A stretch of DNA of 55,685 nucleotides from Bacteroidota bacterium (lineage in GTDB: Bacteria > Bacteroidota > Bacteroidia > 2-12-FULL-35-15). Below, one piece after another: positions 55,676 to 55,685 of the stretch. A program made the translations under genes and the position numbers. The DNA lies in assembly GCA_016707685.1 (NCBI GenBank), contig JADJHE010000033.1:1-55685 (forward strand), written 5' to 3'. The notes beneath the pieces are model-generated. The model had not been told where the DNA came from and did not search any database. It saw only the letters and a list, made by a program, of their open reading frames with translations. Each line of letters opens with the position of its first letter. Positions within the stretch are counted from its first letter, which is position 1.

Positions 55676-55685
55676 ATAAAAACGC

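Overview
The window looks like chromosome from a Bacteroidota bacterium, probably a metagenome-derived or lightly polished long-read assembly. The lineage call rests on AT-rich DNA, TAnnTTTG-type -7 promoter boxes, type IX secretion (T9SS) sorting domains of both type A and type B, a PorP/SprF protein, a PorE-like OmpA protein, a zinc-finger anti-sigma/TonB fusion, and DUF1987 and YfiR proteins. No rRNA, tRNA, CRISPR array or intact transposase was seen.

Layout. 1-4.6 kb: the 3' part of an RND efflux pump gene with its TolC partner, then two small minus-strand genes. 4.7-9.5 kb: a large alpha-2-macroglobulin with an intact thioester motif, a strong terminator and a small exported protein. 9.5-14.1 kb, minus strand: NlpC/P60 lipoprotein, membrane protein, P-loop kinase and SiaC-like DUF1987 protein, plus an ECF sigma factor with a membrane anti-sigma/TonB fusion. 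14.2-17.5 kb: a YfiR / TPR / HAMP-SpoIIE phosphatase operon. 17.7-36.7 kb: a probable 19-kb surface operon lying between two hairpins. It encodes a giant collagen-like protein, an S74-chaperone fibre protein, a short SprB-like type B T9SS cargo, PorP/SprF, a PorE-like OmpA protein and a beta-barrel protein with Ig-like repeats. 36.8-46.7 kb: PASTA protein, two type A T9SS cargo proteins, RluA-type pseudouridine synthase, two small membrane proteins (DUF3817, DUF2179), a lipoprotein, a YkgJ-type Cys-cluster protein and a glycerophosphodiesterase. 46.9-49.9 kb: pntA-pntB. 49.9-55.7 kb: an accessory island of unrelated small genes. It includes a protein with an R-x4-H HEPN-like motif, an XRE regulator preceded by a 21-bp-period repeat, and a broken RelE-type toxin-antitoxin pair. 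A roughly 100-bp intergenic module recurs between its genes.

The surface operon is the most coherent functional unit. Cargo, its likely cognate PorP/SprF partner, an OmpA/peptidoglycan tether and long repetitive fibres are co-directional, with gaps of 1-45 bp.

An important caveat: many genes carry single-base frameshifts, often at homopolymers, or missing segments with the reading frame recoverable on both sides (TolC, NlpC/P60, RluA, YkgJ, GDPD, the collagen repeats, the Ig-repeat protein, one T9SS cargo, the toxin-antitoxin pair). These look more like sequencing or assembly errors than gene decay, so breaks should not be read as biology without raw-read checks.
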